Source of the DNA: Xanthomonas sacchari
GTDB taxonomy: Bacteria > Pseudomonadota > Gammaproteobacteria > Xanthomonadales > Xanthomonadaceae
Direction of reading: 5' to 3'
Assembly: GCF_040529065.1 (NCBI RefSeq)
Contig: NZ_CP132343.1
Span: 1,984,001-2,048,000 of the forward strand
DNA: 64,000 nucleotides
Both the position numbers and the translations under genes were made by a program. This document shows positions 33,920 to 42,734 of this stretch, piece by piece. The notes beneath the pieces are model-generated. The model had not been told where the DNA came from. It searched no databases and worked only from the letters and a program-made list of their open reading frames with translations. Each line of letters starts with the position of its first letter. Within the stretch, counting starts at the first letter, position 1.

Positions 33920-35602
33920 TTGAAGCGCCTGTGCCGTTGGTGCTGCCTGCTGCTGTGCCTGGGGATGGTCGGGTCGGCATTGGGGCAGGAGCTGCTGTTG
34001 CAACGGCTGGCCGCCGACCCGCCGGCGCCGGAGGTGGTGGCCGGGCGCCACGATGCCGCGTTCGCCGATGCCGGCCACGGCGCGACCCTGTACGAGCGCA
34101 GCAAGCGACCGACCTGGTGGCGCATTCGCGCCGATCGCGCGATCGGCAGCGAAGGCCAGCCGCAACTGGTGCTGCAGGCGCCCTACCTGACCCGGGTCGA
34201 GGCCTGGGTGCCGGGCCGCACCGCGCCGACCCGGCACGCGATCTACGGCGCCGACGCGGACCTGCGCTACTCGACCCGCGCCCTGGTGATCGCCTTGCCG
34301 CGCGGACTGCCGGCCGGCGCCTCGATCTGGCTGCGGGTGCATGCGCCGGCGGCGATGCCGATGCCGGTGGGCATCGTGCCGCTGGCCCAGGTGCAGCGCG
34401 AGGACCTGCGCTACGTCGGCTGGCGTGCCTTCATCCTCGGCTCGACCGCGGTGCTGGCGATCCTGGCGATCGCGCTGTGGGCGCGCCTGCGCGAGCCGAT
34501 CTACGGCTACTTCACCGCCAACGTGATGTGCGTGCTGCTGTACCTGCTCGGCCTCGGCGGCGAGGCGCGCGCGGTGCCGGGCCTGGCCAGTGTGTTCGCA
34601 TCCTCGCCGACGCCGATGCGCATCGTTGCCGCGCTCGGCGGCTTCTTCATCATCACCTTCCAGCGCCGGCAACTGGAAATGCAGCGGCAACTGCCGCGGT
34701 TGGACTGGGTGCTGCGGCTGTGCGCGCTGTTCCTGCTCGGCATCGCCGTGGCCTGCCTGCTGTCGGATGCGGCGGTGCTGAGCGTGCTCGGCAACCTCGG
34801 GCTGATCGTCGGCGCCGCACTGCTGCTCCCGTGCTGCCTGTTGCTGGCCTTGCGCGGGCAGCGCTACGCCTGGCCATTGCTGGCCTCGTGGACGCCGCTG
34901 TGGATGCTGTGCGTGCTGCGCTGCCTGGAGCTGACCGGGTGGTTGCGCCTGGACCTGGCCGCGCCGGTACTGGCGCACGGCATCAGCCTGGCGCTGGCGA
35001 TCTCCTGCCTGCTGGTGACCTTCGGTCTGGCCGAGCAGATCCTGGAACTGCGGCGCGACCGCGACCGCGCCAGCCGCCTGGCGATGGTGGACGAACTCAC
35101 CGGCCTGCTGACCCGCGCGGCGCTGCAGCAGCGCCTGGCCGAGGCGCTGGAGGACGCCGCGCGCCACGCGCAGCCGCTGGCGCTGGCCTACATCGACATC
35201 GACGATTTCAAGCGCATCAACGACCTCCATGGCCACGCCGGCGGCGACGCCTGCCTGCGCTGGGTCGCCGCCTGCGCGCGGGCGCGCCTGCGCAGCAGCG
35301 ACACGCTCGGCCGCCAGGGCGGCGACGAGATGCTGCTGCTGATGCCCGGCGCCACCCTGGAGGCCGCGCGGCGCGTGGCCGAGGACATCCGCCAGCACAT
35401 CGCCGCGCAGCCGCTGCCGCGCGAGGGCCAGGCGCTGTCATGCACGCTGAGCGTCGGCGTGGCGCAATGGCAGCGCGGCGAGAGCGCCGCGGCGCTGTTG
35501 CAGCGGGCCGATGCCGCGCTCTACGCCAGCAAGGCCGCCGGCCGCAACCGCGTCAGCGTTTCCGCATCCACCGCGTCACCCACCAAGGAGCCTCAGCCAT
35601 GA
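33920..35602 (+). CDS. Diguanylate cyclase with 7TM-DISM sensor
   Basis: 560 aa from TTG 33920 with GGAAG upstream; an ATG-frame start at 33878 is possible. A signal peptide leads to a periplasmic 7TMR-DISMED2-like domain (about 25-165), seven hydrophobic helices (about 170-375) and a GGDEF domain. DELTGLLTRAAL opens the last and the signature is QGGDEM, keeping the acidic residues. A membrane sensor making c-di-GMP is expected. Neighbour is a YiiX-like peptidase; no functional link is obvious. Confidence 0.9.
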   Translation: MKRLCRWCCLLLCLGMVGSALGQELLLQRLAADPPAPEVVAGRHDAAFADAGHGATLYERSKRPTWWRIRADRAIGSEGQPQLVLQAPYLTRVEAWVPGRTAPTRHAIYGADADLRYSTRALVIALPRGLPAGASIWLRVHAPAAMPMPVGIVPLAQVQREDLRYVGWRAFILGSTAVLAILAIALWARLREPIYGYFTANVMCVLLYLLGLGGEARAVPGLASVFASSPTPMRIVAALGGFFIITFQRRQLEMQRQLPRLDWVLRLCALFLLGIAVACLLSDAAVLSVLGNLGLIVGAALLLPCCLLLALRGQRYAWPLLASWTPLWMLCVLRCLELTGWLRLDLAAPVLAHGISLALAISCLLVTFGLAEQILELRRDRDRASRLAMVDELTGLLTRAALQQRLAEALEDAARHAQPLALAYIDIDDFKRINDLHGHAGGDACLRWVAACARARLRSSDTLGRQGGDEMLLLMPGATLEAARRVAEDIRQHIAAQPLPREGQALSCTLSVGVAQWQRGESAAALLQRADAALYASKAAGRNRVSVSASTASPTKEPQP

Positions 35603-36555
35603 CTGCACAGCCCGCTTTGCCCGCGTTCGCTCCCGATCAGTTGCAGGTCGGCGACATCCTGTTGCAACTGGGCTGCGGCCCGGTCTCCGAACTGATCGCC
35701 TGGTGCGGCGACAGCATCTACAGCCATGCCGCCATCGTCGCCGATCAGGGCGACCTGATCGAGGCGGCGGCCAGCGGTGTGCGCCGCTATCCGCTGTCGC
35801 AGCGGCTGACCGACACCACCAACTACCTGATCATCGACGCCTACCGGCCGCTCAGCTACGCCTGCGTGGCGCTGGACGATGCCGATCGCGCCAGCGTGCT
35901 GGCCAAGGCGCAGTCGCTGCTGGGCGTCCCGTACCCGCTGGACAGCCTGGCCACGCTCGGTCTGCTGGTCGCCATACGCGGCAAGTGGCCGCAGCACTGG
36001 CTGGCGCGGATCGTGGTGCGCGAGGCGCTGGACCATCTGGTCCGCGACAACCCCTCGCACATGGTGTGCAGCGAAGTGGTGTACCGCGCGCTGGCCGAAT
36101 GCGATGCGACGCCGCCGGGCCGGCTGGCGCCGCAGATCGTGCTCAGCGGGCCGACCCACATGCCGTTCCCGCACCTGGACTGGAAGGCGCTGTGGCAGGA
36201 AGTGTGGCAACTGCTGCATCCGCAGCGGCAGCAGGCGCTGGGCGATATTGCGCAGCGCCTGGCGGCGGTGGAGGGCGCACCGGCCAGCCTGGCGGCCTCG
36301 GCGCTGACCACGGTCGCCGACGACGACTTGCTCAGCCGCGCCAACGCGGTCCGCGCCGGCCTGGGCCTGCCGCCGCTGGCTCCGGTTACCGATCAGGTGA
36401 AAGACAACGGCAGTCTGCTGCGCGAAGCCGGCGAAGAAGCGCCGGGAACGCCCTTGCCGAAGCCCAATCCCAAGCTGGTGATGCCGCTGGACCTGGCCAA
36501 CAGCCCCTCGCACGTGGTGCTGGGGCGCTTGTTGGAGGTGCCCACGTCAGCGTAG
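35599..36555 (+). CDS. YiiX-like permuted papain-fold (NlpC/P60-related) protein
   Basis: 318 aa from ATG 35599, overlapping the preceding stop by 4 bp. QVGDILLQLGCG, YSHAAIVAD (catalytic His) and HMVCSEVVYRAL (catalytic Cys) appear in the permuted order of the YiiX/YebB family. No signal peptide. The C-terminal third is not recognised. Substrate unknown; lipid or peptide amide bonds are possible. Confidence 0.8.
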   Translation: MTAQPALPAFAPDQLQVGDILLQLGCGPVSELIAWCGDSIYSHAAIVADQGDLIEAAASGVRRYPLSQRLTDTTNYLIIDAYRPLSYACVALDDADRASVLAKAQSLLGVPYPLDSLATLGLLVAIRGKWPQHWLARIVVREALDHLVRDNPSHMVCSEVVYRALAECDATPPGRLAPQIVLSGPTHMPFPHLDWKALWQEVWQLLHPQRQQALGDIAQRLAAVEGAPASLAASALTTVADDDLLSRANAVRAGLGLPPLAPVTDQVKDNGSLLREAGEEAPGTPLPKPNPKLVMPLDLANSPSHVVLGRLLEVPTSA

Positions 36556-36587
36556 CTGAAAGGCTGCGCGCCACCGCAGTGCGCGAG

Positions 36588-36706
36588 GCTGCGCCCGTAC
36601 CCTCATCCGCCCCTTCGGGGCACCTTCTCCCGAGGGGAGAAGGGAGAGCGCTTGCCCCTCTCCCATTGGGAGAGGGGGCGGGGGTGAGGGTGCGGCCTCC
36701 CGGCCA
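36588..36706. repeat. CCTCTCCC-type repeat block
   Basis: Contains CCTCATCCGCCCCTTCGGGGC, TTCTCCCGAGGGGAGAAGGGAG and CCCCTCTCCCATTGGGAGAGGGG: three palindromes in a row. It sits between convergent genes (YiiX-like, M23) with no T-run. Confidence 0.7.
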
Positions 36707-36707
36707 C

Positions 36708-36924
36708 GCGCGCCAACGCACCTGACCCACCAGCGCTTTACTGCTGCTTCGTGCGCTCCAGCACCAACAACGGATCGATGCGCACATCGAACCGCGCCAG
36801 GCGAACGCATCGGCCACCCTGATGAGGAACGCGCCGCCGCGCGCCAACGCACCTGACCCACCAGCGCTCTACGGCTGCTTCGTGCGCTCCAGCACCAACA
36901 ACGGATCGATGCGCACATCGAACC
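36708..36924. repeat. Tandem duplication of the M23 gene 3' end
   Basis: An 86-bp segment at 36708-36793 recurs at 36839-36924 with two mismatches; the copies start 131 bp apart. The second copy is the real 3' end of the M23 gene, the first is a non-coding remnant that would encode the same ending (FDVRIDPLLVLERTKQ). Confidence 0.85.
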
Positions 36925-37732
36925 AATTCATCCCCCAATGCAGATGCGGCCCGGTCGCGCGCCCGGTGGCGCCGACCGCGCCGATGACCTGGCCCTGGGC
37001 GATGCGATCGCCGACCTTCACGTCGATTCGCGACAAATGCAGGAAGTTGGAACTGACGCCGTAGCCGTGATCCAGCAGCACGGTGCCGCCGGTCAGGTAC
37101 AGGTCGGGAGCGGCGAAGGTGACGACGCCGGCGGCCGGGGCCTTGACCGGGGTGCCGGTCGGCACGGCGATGTCCATGCCCGAATGCCCGGCGCCGGGCT
37201 GGCCGTTGTAGACGCGGGCGTTGCCGAAGCGGCCGCTGATGCGGCCCTGCACCGGCCAGATGAACGGTGCGGCGAAATCGGTGCGCGGGTCGTCGCGGTC
37301 GCGTGCGGCGGTGACCTGGGCCTGTTCGCGCTTGATCCGCTCGGCGATCGCCGGTGGCGGGTTCACCGTCTTCGGCGGCACGCCGTTGACCTGTTCCAGC
37401 GGCCAGTCGCGCGGCGTCACCGCGATCTCGATGGTCTCGCTGCTGCCATCCGGGCGCTGCACGGCGATGCGCAGCGGTCCGCGCTCGTCGCGGCCGATGC
37501 CGAACACCACGCTGCCGTAATCGCTGACCCGCAGGGTGCGGCCGGCATACTGCACGCGGCTGCCCGGCGCCACCTTGCCGATCACCAGCGCGCCCTGCGA
37601 GGCGCTTTGCGGGAACACGCTGCGCGCCTCGGCGCCGGCCACGGCCGGCGTCTGGGCATGCAACGCCGGGGCGAGCGGTGCGGTCAGCAGGACCAGCGCC
37701 AGTGCGGCGCCGGACACCAGGGCGCCGCGCAT
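36869..37732 (-). CDS. M23 (LytM) family metallopeptidase
   Basis: 287 aa from ATG 37732 with a signal peptide (ALVLLTAPLAPALHA). A beta-sandwich-like N-terminal domain (about 30-140) precedes the M23 domain with GHSGMDIAVP (His, Asp) and PHLHWG (H-x-H). It hydrolyses peptidoglycan cross-bridges or activates amidases in the periplasm. Its start overlaps the pyrC stop by one base (TGATG). Confidence 0.93.
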   Translation of the reverse strand: MRGALVSGAALALVLLTAPLAPALHAQTPAVAGAEARSVFPQSASQGALVIGKVAPGSRVQYAGRTLRVSDYGSVVFGIGRDERGPLRIAVQRPDGSSETIEIAVTPRDWPLEQVNGVPPKTVNPPPAIAERIKREQAQVTAARDRDDPRTDFAAPFIWPVQGRISGRFGNARVYNGQPGAGHSGMDIAVPTGTPVKAPAAGVVTFAAPDLYLTGGTVLLDHGYGVSSNFLHLSRIDVKVGDRIAQGQVIGAVGATGRATGPHLHWGMNWFDVRIDPLLVLERTKQP

Positions 37733-39066
37733 CAGCGGTCGAAAGCCAGGCGCTGCCCGTTGGGGCTGCCGACCAGGCGGGTGCCGTCCCAGGCCAGCAC
37801 GCCGTTGACCCAGGTCGCGGCGATCCTGGAGCGGAAGCTGCGGCCTTCGAACGGCGACCAGCCGCACTTGGACAGCACGTCCTCGCGGCGCACGGTGAAC
37901 GTGGTGTCGTCGATCAGCACCAGGTCAGCGTGGTAGCCCTCGCGCAGGAAGCCGCGCTCGTGCACGTCGAACAGCAGCGCGGGCGCGTGCGCGAACTTGT
38001 GCACCACCTGGGCCACGCTGAGCCGGCCTTCATGGACCAGTTCCAGCGCCGCGACCAGCGCGTACTGCACCAGCGGCAGGCCGGACGGCGCCTGCGCGTA
38101 CGGCTTGCTCTTCTCTTCCCAGGTGTGCGGGGCGTGGTCGGTGGCGAGCACGTCGATCACGTCCTCGGCGATCGCGCGGATCAGTGCCTCGCGGTCGCTG
38201 GCGTCCTTGATCGCCGGGTTGCACTTGATCAGGTTGCCGAGCGTGGCGTAGTCGGCGCGGTCGAAGCGCAGGAAATGGATGCAGGTCTCGGCGGTGATGC
38301 GCTTGCCCTGGATCGGGCCGGGCGCGAACAGCGCCAGCTCGTCGGCGGTGGAGATGTGCAACACGTGCAGGCGGGTGCCGTGCTTCTTCGCCAGCGACAC
38401 CGCCAGCTGCGAGGATTTCAGGCAGGCCTCGCGCGAACGGATGTCCGGGTGCATGTCCGGGGTCAGCGCCTCGCCATACTTTTCCTTGAACGCGGCCAGG
38501 GTCGCGTCGATGGTCGGGGTGTCTTCGCAGTGGGTGATGATGGGTGTCGGCGCGTCGCGGAAGATCGCATCCAGGGTCTGTGGGTTGTCGACCAGCATGT
38601 TGCCGGTGGAGGCGCCCATGAACACCTTGATGCCGGGCGCGGTCTTCGGGTCCAGGGTCTGGATCGCGGCCAGGTTGTCGTTGCTGGCGCCCAGGTAGAA
38701 GCCGTAGTTGCCCCAGGCGCGACCGTGCGCGGCGTCGTACTTGGCCTGCAGCGCGACGGCGTCGAGCGTCGGCGGGTTGGTGTTGGGCATGTCCATGAAG
38801 CTGGTCAGGCCGCCGGCCACCGCCGCGGCCGATTCGGTGGCGATGTCGCCCTTGTGGGTCAGGCCGGGTTCGCGGAAGTGCACCTGGTCGTCGATCATCC
38901 CGGGCAGCAGCCAGCGCCCGGCGGCGTCGACCACGGTCTCGCCCTCGCGCGCGGCCAGTTGCGGGGCGATCGCGGCGATGCGGCCGTTGGCGATGCGCAG
39001 GTCGCCCTGGGTTTCGCGGCCTTCGTTGACCAGGCGCGCGTTGACGATCAATGTGGAAGCGGACAT
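37732..39066 (-). CDS. pyrC: Dihydroorotase (PyrC)
   Basis: 444 aa from ATG 39066. Amidohydrolase fold; the metal motif reads DDQVHFREPGLTHKGD, so the usual first His of HxH is Gln. The second-domain features HCEDTP, LHVLHIST and ATDHAPH are intact. The QxH variant looks familiar to me from other PyrC proteins of this subgroup. Third step of pyrimidine synthesis. Starts one base into the yidD stop (TGATG). Confidence 0.9.
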   Translation of the reverse strand: MSASTLIVNARLVNEGRETQGDLRIANGRIAAIAPQLAAREGETVVDAAGRWLLPGMIDDQVHFREPGLTHKGDIATESAAAVAGGLTSFMDMPNTNPPTLDAVALQAKYDAAHGRAWGNYGFYLGASNDNLAAIQTLDPKTAPGIKVFMGASTGNMLVDNPQTLDAIFRDAPTPIITHCEDTPTIDATLAAFKEKYGEALTPDMHPDIRSREACLKSSQLAVSLAKKHGTRLHVLHISTADELALFAPGPIQGKRITAETCIHFLRFDRADYATLGNLIKCNPAIKDASDREALIRAIAEDVIDVLATDHAPHTWEEKSKPYAQAPSGLPLVQYALVAALELVHEGRLSVAQVVHKFAHAPALLFDVHERGFLREGYHADLVLIDDTTFTVRREDVLSKCGWSPFEGRSFRSRIAATWVNGVLAWDGTRLVGSPNGQRLAFDR

Positions 39067-39320
39067 CAGTGTTTTCCTTGGCAGCGGCAGGGTGGCGGCG
39101 CCGTGGGGTCGGGCACCGGGTCGAACCCGCCAGGATGGAAGGGGTGGCAGCGGCCGACGCGACGGGCGGCCATCCAGCCGCCGCGCACTGCGCCGAAACG
39201 GGCGATGGCGGTTACCGCGTACGCCGAGCAACTGGGCACGAAACGGCAGCGTGGCCCGAGCAGCGGGCTGATGAAGCGCTGGTACAGGCGCAGCAGGGCG
39301 ATGAGAGCGCGGGCGATCAC
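39066..39320 (-). CDS. yidD: Membrane protein insertion efficiency factor YidD
   Basis: 84 aa from GTG 39320, which gives the family start ([21 protein letters not shown]); GTG 39338 would add six residues. [11 protein letters not shown] and [15 protein letters not shown] are YidD hallmarks. It is a small membrane-associated helper of YidC. Coupled with pyrC and the M23 gene by one-base TGATG overlaps. Confidence 0.93.
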   Translation of the reverse strand: MIARALIALLRLYQRFISPLLGPRCRFVPSCSAYAVTAIARFGAVRGGWMAARRVGRCHPFHPGGFDPVPDPTAPPPCRCQGKH

Positions 39321-39452
39321 GCCACCATGATATGCCACTGTGCTCGACTAGGCGGGTCGCTCGGCGTATACGCCGCGTTGTTGCCGCGGGGGGTAGGGTA
39401 GGCTATAAAGGCCCGCTTTCCCGGGCCCCGGGAAGACCAAGGAAGAGCGTTC

Positions 39453-40586
39453 GTGGCTGCTAAAAAACCTGCAAAGAAGGCCGTCCAGGCCGCCAAGAAG
39501 CCTGCCAAGCCCGTCGCCAAGAAAGCGACGGTGTCCGCCGCCAGCAAACCGCCGAAGAAAGCCGCGCCTGCGAAGCCGGCGGCCAAGGTCGCCCCGGCCA
39601 AGTCGGCCAGCAAGGCCGTGGCCAAGAAGCCGGCGGCCAAGCCGGTAGCGGCGGCGCCGGCCAAGTCCGCTCCCGCCAAGAAAGCCCCGGCCAAGAAGGC
39701 GCCCGCCAAGCCGGTTGCAGTGGCCAAGGCCTCGGCCAAGCCCGCGTCCGCCGCCAAGCCGGCAGCGAAGAAAACACCGGCGCCCAAGCCCGTGGCCAAG
39801 GCCTCGACCGCTCCTGCCAAATCCAAACCGGCCACCGCCCCCGTTGTACCCGCGGTGACCACCTCCGTACCGAAGTCGGCGCCCAAGCCGGCTGCGGCCA
39901 AGCCTGTCCCGGTCAAGCCCGCCGCGCCTGCCGCAGCACCGGCCCCCAAGCCCGTTGCCGCCAAGTCCGCCGCGCCGTCGACCCCGCCACAAAAGAATCC
40001 CGTGTCCGTTTCGAAATCCTCCGCGAAAACCCCCACCAAGTCCGAATCCACCCCGAAGGCGCCGGTCGCCAAGCCCACCGGCAAGGTCGCCGTGGCCGTG
40101 ACCGCCAAGTCGAATGCGCCGGCCAAGCCGGCCAAGTACAAGGTGGTCGAGTACAAGACCGACGACGCCACCGGCCGCCCGATCCTGCCCAAGGGCTACA
40201 AGCCGGCAGCGGACGAGGAGTACATGAGCGCGCTGCAGCAGGAGTACTTCCGCCAGCGCCTGCTCACCTGGCGCGCCGACCTGGTCGAGGAATCCAAGCA
40301 GACCATCGAGAACCTGCGCGACGAAGTCCGCGACATCGGCGACGAAGCCGAGCGTGCGACTCGCGAGACCGAGAACTCGCTGGAACTGCGGACCCGCGAC
40401 CGCTACCGCAAGCTGATCGGCAAGATCGACAGCACGCTCAAGCGCCTGGACGCCGGCGATTACGGCTATTGCGTCGATACCGGCGAAGAGATCGGCCTGG
40501 AGCGCCTGGAGGCGCGCCTGACCGCCGAGCGCACCATCGACGCGCAGGAGCGCTGGGAGCACCTGCAGAAGCAGCAGGGCGACTGA
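39453..40586 (+). CDS. DksA-like regulator with long Lys/Ala/Pro N-terminal tail
   Basis: 377 aa from GTG 39453 (GGAAGAG upstream). Residues 1 to about 225 are Lys/Ala/Pro repeats (AAKKPAKKA...) like histone H1 or AlgP. The rest is DksA: coiled-coil with RADLVEESKQ, then the zinc-finger region YGYCVDTGEEIGLERLEARLTA. Three of the four Cys of E. coli DksA are replaced (CVDT, then TIDA), so zinc binding is unlikely. It should bind the RNA polymerase secondary channel; the tail may bind DNA. Confidence 0.88.
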   Translation: MAAKKPAKKAVQAAKKPAKPVAKKATVSAASKPPKKAAPAKPAAKVAPAKSASKAVAKKPAAKPVAAAPAKSAPAKKAPAKKAPAKPVAVAKASAKPASAAKPAAKKTPAPKPVAKASTAPAKSKPATAPVVPAVTTSVPKSAPKPAAAKPVPVKPAAPAAAPAPKPVAAKSAAPSTPPQKNPVSVSKSSAKTPTKSESTPKAPVAKPTGKVAVAVTAKSNAPAKPAKYKVVEYKTDDATGRPILPKGYKPAADEEYMSALQQEYFRQRLLTWRADLVEESKQTIENLRDEVRDIGDEAERATRETENSLELRTRDRYRKLIGKIDSTLKRLDAGDYGYCVDTGEEIGLERLEARLTAERTIDAQERWEHLQKQQGD

Positions 40587-40612
40587 GCGATCACCGCCTT
40601 CAATGCGTCAAG

Positions 40613-40640
40613 GCAAGGCCCCGCTCGCGCGGGGCTTTGC
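40613..40640 (+). terminator. Intrinsic terminator after the DksA-like gene
   Basis: GCAAGGCCCCGC-TCGC-GCGGGGCTTTGC, then GTTTTG: 12-bp arms with minor imperfections, loop of 4 and a short T-run, 26 bp after the stop codon. Confidence 0.85.
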
Positions 40641-40822
40641 GTTTTGGTCACCTCATCGCCGGTCCAGGCCGTTCGCCTGTCGGCGATGCCGCCTGTGGAA
40701 ACCGGCGCCGCGGCATCGACGTGATGCTCGGCCGCGGGCCGATCCTGCGCGACGAGCCGCCTTCCTCTGCGTGAATGGGGCGTCGCGTGGTGGCTACACC
40801 GCGGCGTGAGCGACGGCGCCCT

Positions 40823-41497
40823 TTAGCGCACGCCGTTGACCAACCCGCTTTGCGCGTCCTTGCTGATCTGCAAGCCGGGGAGGGCGAAACTGTCCAGGTC
40901 CTGCTTGGTGGCTGCGAGGTCCAGCCCGACGATCGCCGACGTCTCCGGATCGACCTCCAGGCCCAGCGGCATCGCGGCGAACTGCACGTAGTCGCGGCTG
41001 GCGTTCCATTGCGGCTGCCCGCCGATGGCCTGCAAGACCCGGTCGATGTGCGTGCCGGCTGGCTGGCCGAGCAGATCGAACGGCAACGGGGCATCTGCAT
41101 TGGCGAAGGCGATCAGGTTGGTGACCCGGTCGTTGCGAAAGCGCACCGCCAACTGGCTGTAGCGGAGAGCGGTTGCCGGCTGCGGTTGCTGCGCCAGTTG
41201 CGCATTGAACCCGCGCGGGTACAGATACACCACACTGAGCGTGTCCGGATGTGCCGCATCGCTGCGGGTGATGTCCGGCTGGCCCAGTGCGGCCAGCACC
41301 TGTTGTCTGCGCATGCCGAGCGCGACGGGTCCGAGACGCGCGCACGGCGGGGGCAGGGTGGCGGCGCTGCTGGTGCCTGCAAGGGCCTGATGCAGCGCAT
41401 GCGTGCAGGCCGCCGCATCGCTGCCGGCGGCATGCGCCTGCGGGTAGGCCATGCAGAGAGCGAGCAGGCCGAACAGCGGAAAGAGCCGGGATGCCAT
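40823..41497 (-). CDS. Exported protein, candidate immunity factor for the lysozyme-like effector
   Basis: 224 aa from ATG 41497 with a signal peptide (LFPLFGLLALCMAYPQAHA). Two segments, LGMRRQQVLAALGQPD (about 75-92) and AGTHIDRVLQAIGGQP, look like tandem BamE/SmpA-type repeats, the architecture of beta-lactamase inhibitor protein BLIP; this is by eye only. It follows the lysozyme-like effector gene by 66 bp with a hairpin between. Immunity against that effector is inferred from position and periplasmic targeting. Confidence 0.6.
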   Translation of the reverse strand: MASRLFPLFGLLALCMAYPQAHAAGSDAAACTHALHQALAGTSSAATLPPPCARLGPVALGMRRQQVLAALGQPDITRSDAAHPDTLSVVYLYPRGFNAQLAQQPQPATALRYSQLAVRFRNDRVTNLIAFANADAPLPFDLLGQPAGTHIDRVLQAIGGQPQWNASRDYVQFAAMPLGLEVDPETSAIVGLDLAATKQDLDSFALPGLQISKDAQSGLVNGVR

Positions 41498-41521
41498 GAG
41501 AAATCTCCGTGACGGTAGTGC

Positions 41522-41555
41522 GTGGCGAGGACGGGAGCGCTCCCGTCCTCGCCAC
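41522..41555. promoter_or_regulatory. 34-bp perfect palindrome between effector 2 and its downstream gene
   Basis: GTGGCGAGGACGGGAGC followed directly by its complement. It lies just after the effector stop codon and before the next start. No T-run follows on the transcribed minus strand, so it may stabilise the upstream mRNA end or attenuate read-through. Confidence 0.75.
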
Positions 41556-41563
41556 AACGTGAG

Positions 41564-42403
41564 TTAGTTGCCGTGCCAGCCTTCGCGGTGCCCGTAGGCG
41601 GTGATGAACGCGTTGCGCTGGTCGCTGTTCAACGATGACCACTGATCGGACGGATTCAGGCCCGAATTGGTGGTGATCGTGGTGATCATCTCCGAGGTCG
41701 GATTTTCGCTCGGCGGCGACCAGCTGGTGATGAGGTCACTCAGCGTGGCGGTGCCACCGGCGTTGTTGTTGAGGCGGTCCATGTTGGCCGCCGCGGCGTC
41801 CAGACCGGCTTGCGGGCTGGAGAAGATCGCAAAGCCGCGGTCGTCGCCGAGCGTGCCGTGATTGTCCGCGAACGTGCCGGAGCGGATGTCGAGCGGGTTG
41901 TTGTCGCGGTTGGGGTGTGTGCCGGTGACTTCCTGCGTGGTGCCATCGGCCGCGGTATAGGTCACCGTGGTGCCGCTGGCCGACGCGGACGTCGCGGGCT
42001 TGTCGTTGCTGCCGGCACCGTCGCCATCGCTGCCATCACCGTCGCCACCGTCGCCGTCGCCGCCGTCACCATCACCACCGTCGCCCTCTCCACCGTCGCC
42101 CTCACCGCCTTCGCCACCTTCACCGCCTTCGCCTCCCTCACCACCTTCACCGCCTTCACCTCCCTCACCGCCCTCGCCACCGCCCTCCGATTCGACCGGT
42201 GCGATTTCGTCGCTGATGGCCATCTGGGCCGTCGCAGTCTTGTGCATCGCCATGTGGTGATGGTGATGGGTCTTGGTTTTGGCGTGGTGGGTCTTCTTGT
42301 GCGCCTTGGCGTGGTGAATCGAACTGGACAACGGATGCGCGCCGATGGATGTGCGCGTACCGCCTGCAACCATATCGATTTCGATGATATCGAGCGTTCT
42401 CAT
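41564..42403 (-). CDS. Effector 2: double-Gly leader, Gly-Glu repeat, phage-lysozyme-like domain
   Basis: 279 aa from ATG 42403. Residues 1-15 MRTLDIIEIDMVAGG are a C39-cleavable leader. Residues 28-54 are His-rich, about 72-130 is the Gly-Glu/Gly-Asp repeat, and 160-279 is the C-terminal domain: NNPLDIRSGTFADNHG, RGFAIFSSPQAGLDAA, ITSWSPPSENPT and REGWHGN near the end. This resembles phage structural lysozyme-like domains. Secretion by the neighbouring C39 exporter and action on peptidoglycan are inferred. Confidence 0.75.
   Translation of the reverse strand: MRTLDIIEIDMVAGGTRTSIGAHPLSSSIHHAKAHKKTHHAKTKTHHHHHMAMHKTATAQMAISDEIAPVESEGGGEGGEGGEGGEGGEGGEGGEGGEGGEGDGGEGDGGDGDGGDGDGGDGDGSDGDGAGSNDKPATSASASGTTVTYTAADGTTQEVTGTHPNRDNNPLDIRSGTFADNHGTLGDDRGFAIFSSPQAGLDAAAANMDRLNNNAGGTATLSDLITSWSPPSENPTSEMITTITTNSGLNPSDQWSSLNSDQRNAFITAYGHREGWHGN
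42017..42187. repeat. Codon-level tandem repeat encoding the effector 2 Gly-Glu/Gly-Asp linker
   Basis: 9-bp units (CCNCCNTTC/CTC on the plus strand) coding EGG, followed by 18-bp units coding GDGDGG. Third-base variation shows the array is translated and not freshly expanded. Confidence 0.85.
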
Positions 42404-42734
42404 GTTGATCCTTGAACAGAGGTGCGGGAAAAGCGCCGTCCCCGCTTCGGCTGATCCGGTGCGCGCGGCGTGGCCGACGATCGGATCGGTTCGGGCTGCG
42501 TGCGGCACGTCCCAGGGCGCGGGCAGGGCGTACGGCCCCGGTGCCGCGCGTGGCGACGTGTTCGAACGCATGGAACTTGGGGCATGCTGCTGCGCCAAGC
42601 GACACGGACAGCACCGCCATGTCGCACGCTGCGCTGCGCGTGGACTGCGCACACGGGGTCGAACCGCGTGAGCAGGCACCGTGCGGTTTCCCGCACTGCG
42701 TCCCGCAGCAATGGCGCAAGCGCCGATCCGGTGG
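42404..42734. other. Region before effector 2, no gene called
   Basis: 331 bp between the 127-aa exported protein gene and effector 2. The first about 70 bases before effector 2 are similar to the bases before effector 1 (44038-44110), sharing CTTCGGCTGATCC and GAACAG. The rest holds no convincing gene. Confidence 0.55.

Noticed and set aside
40641-40822. Possible small gene between the DksA-like gene and the exported protein
   Set aside because: Short open frames here lack ribosome sites, motifs and hydrophobic segments.
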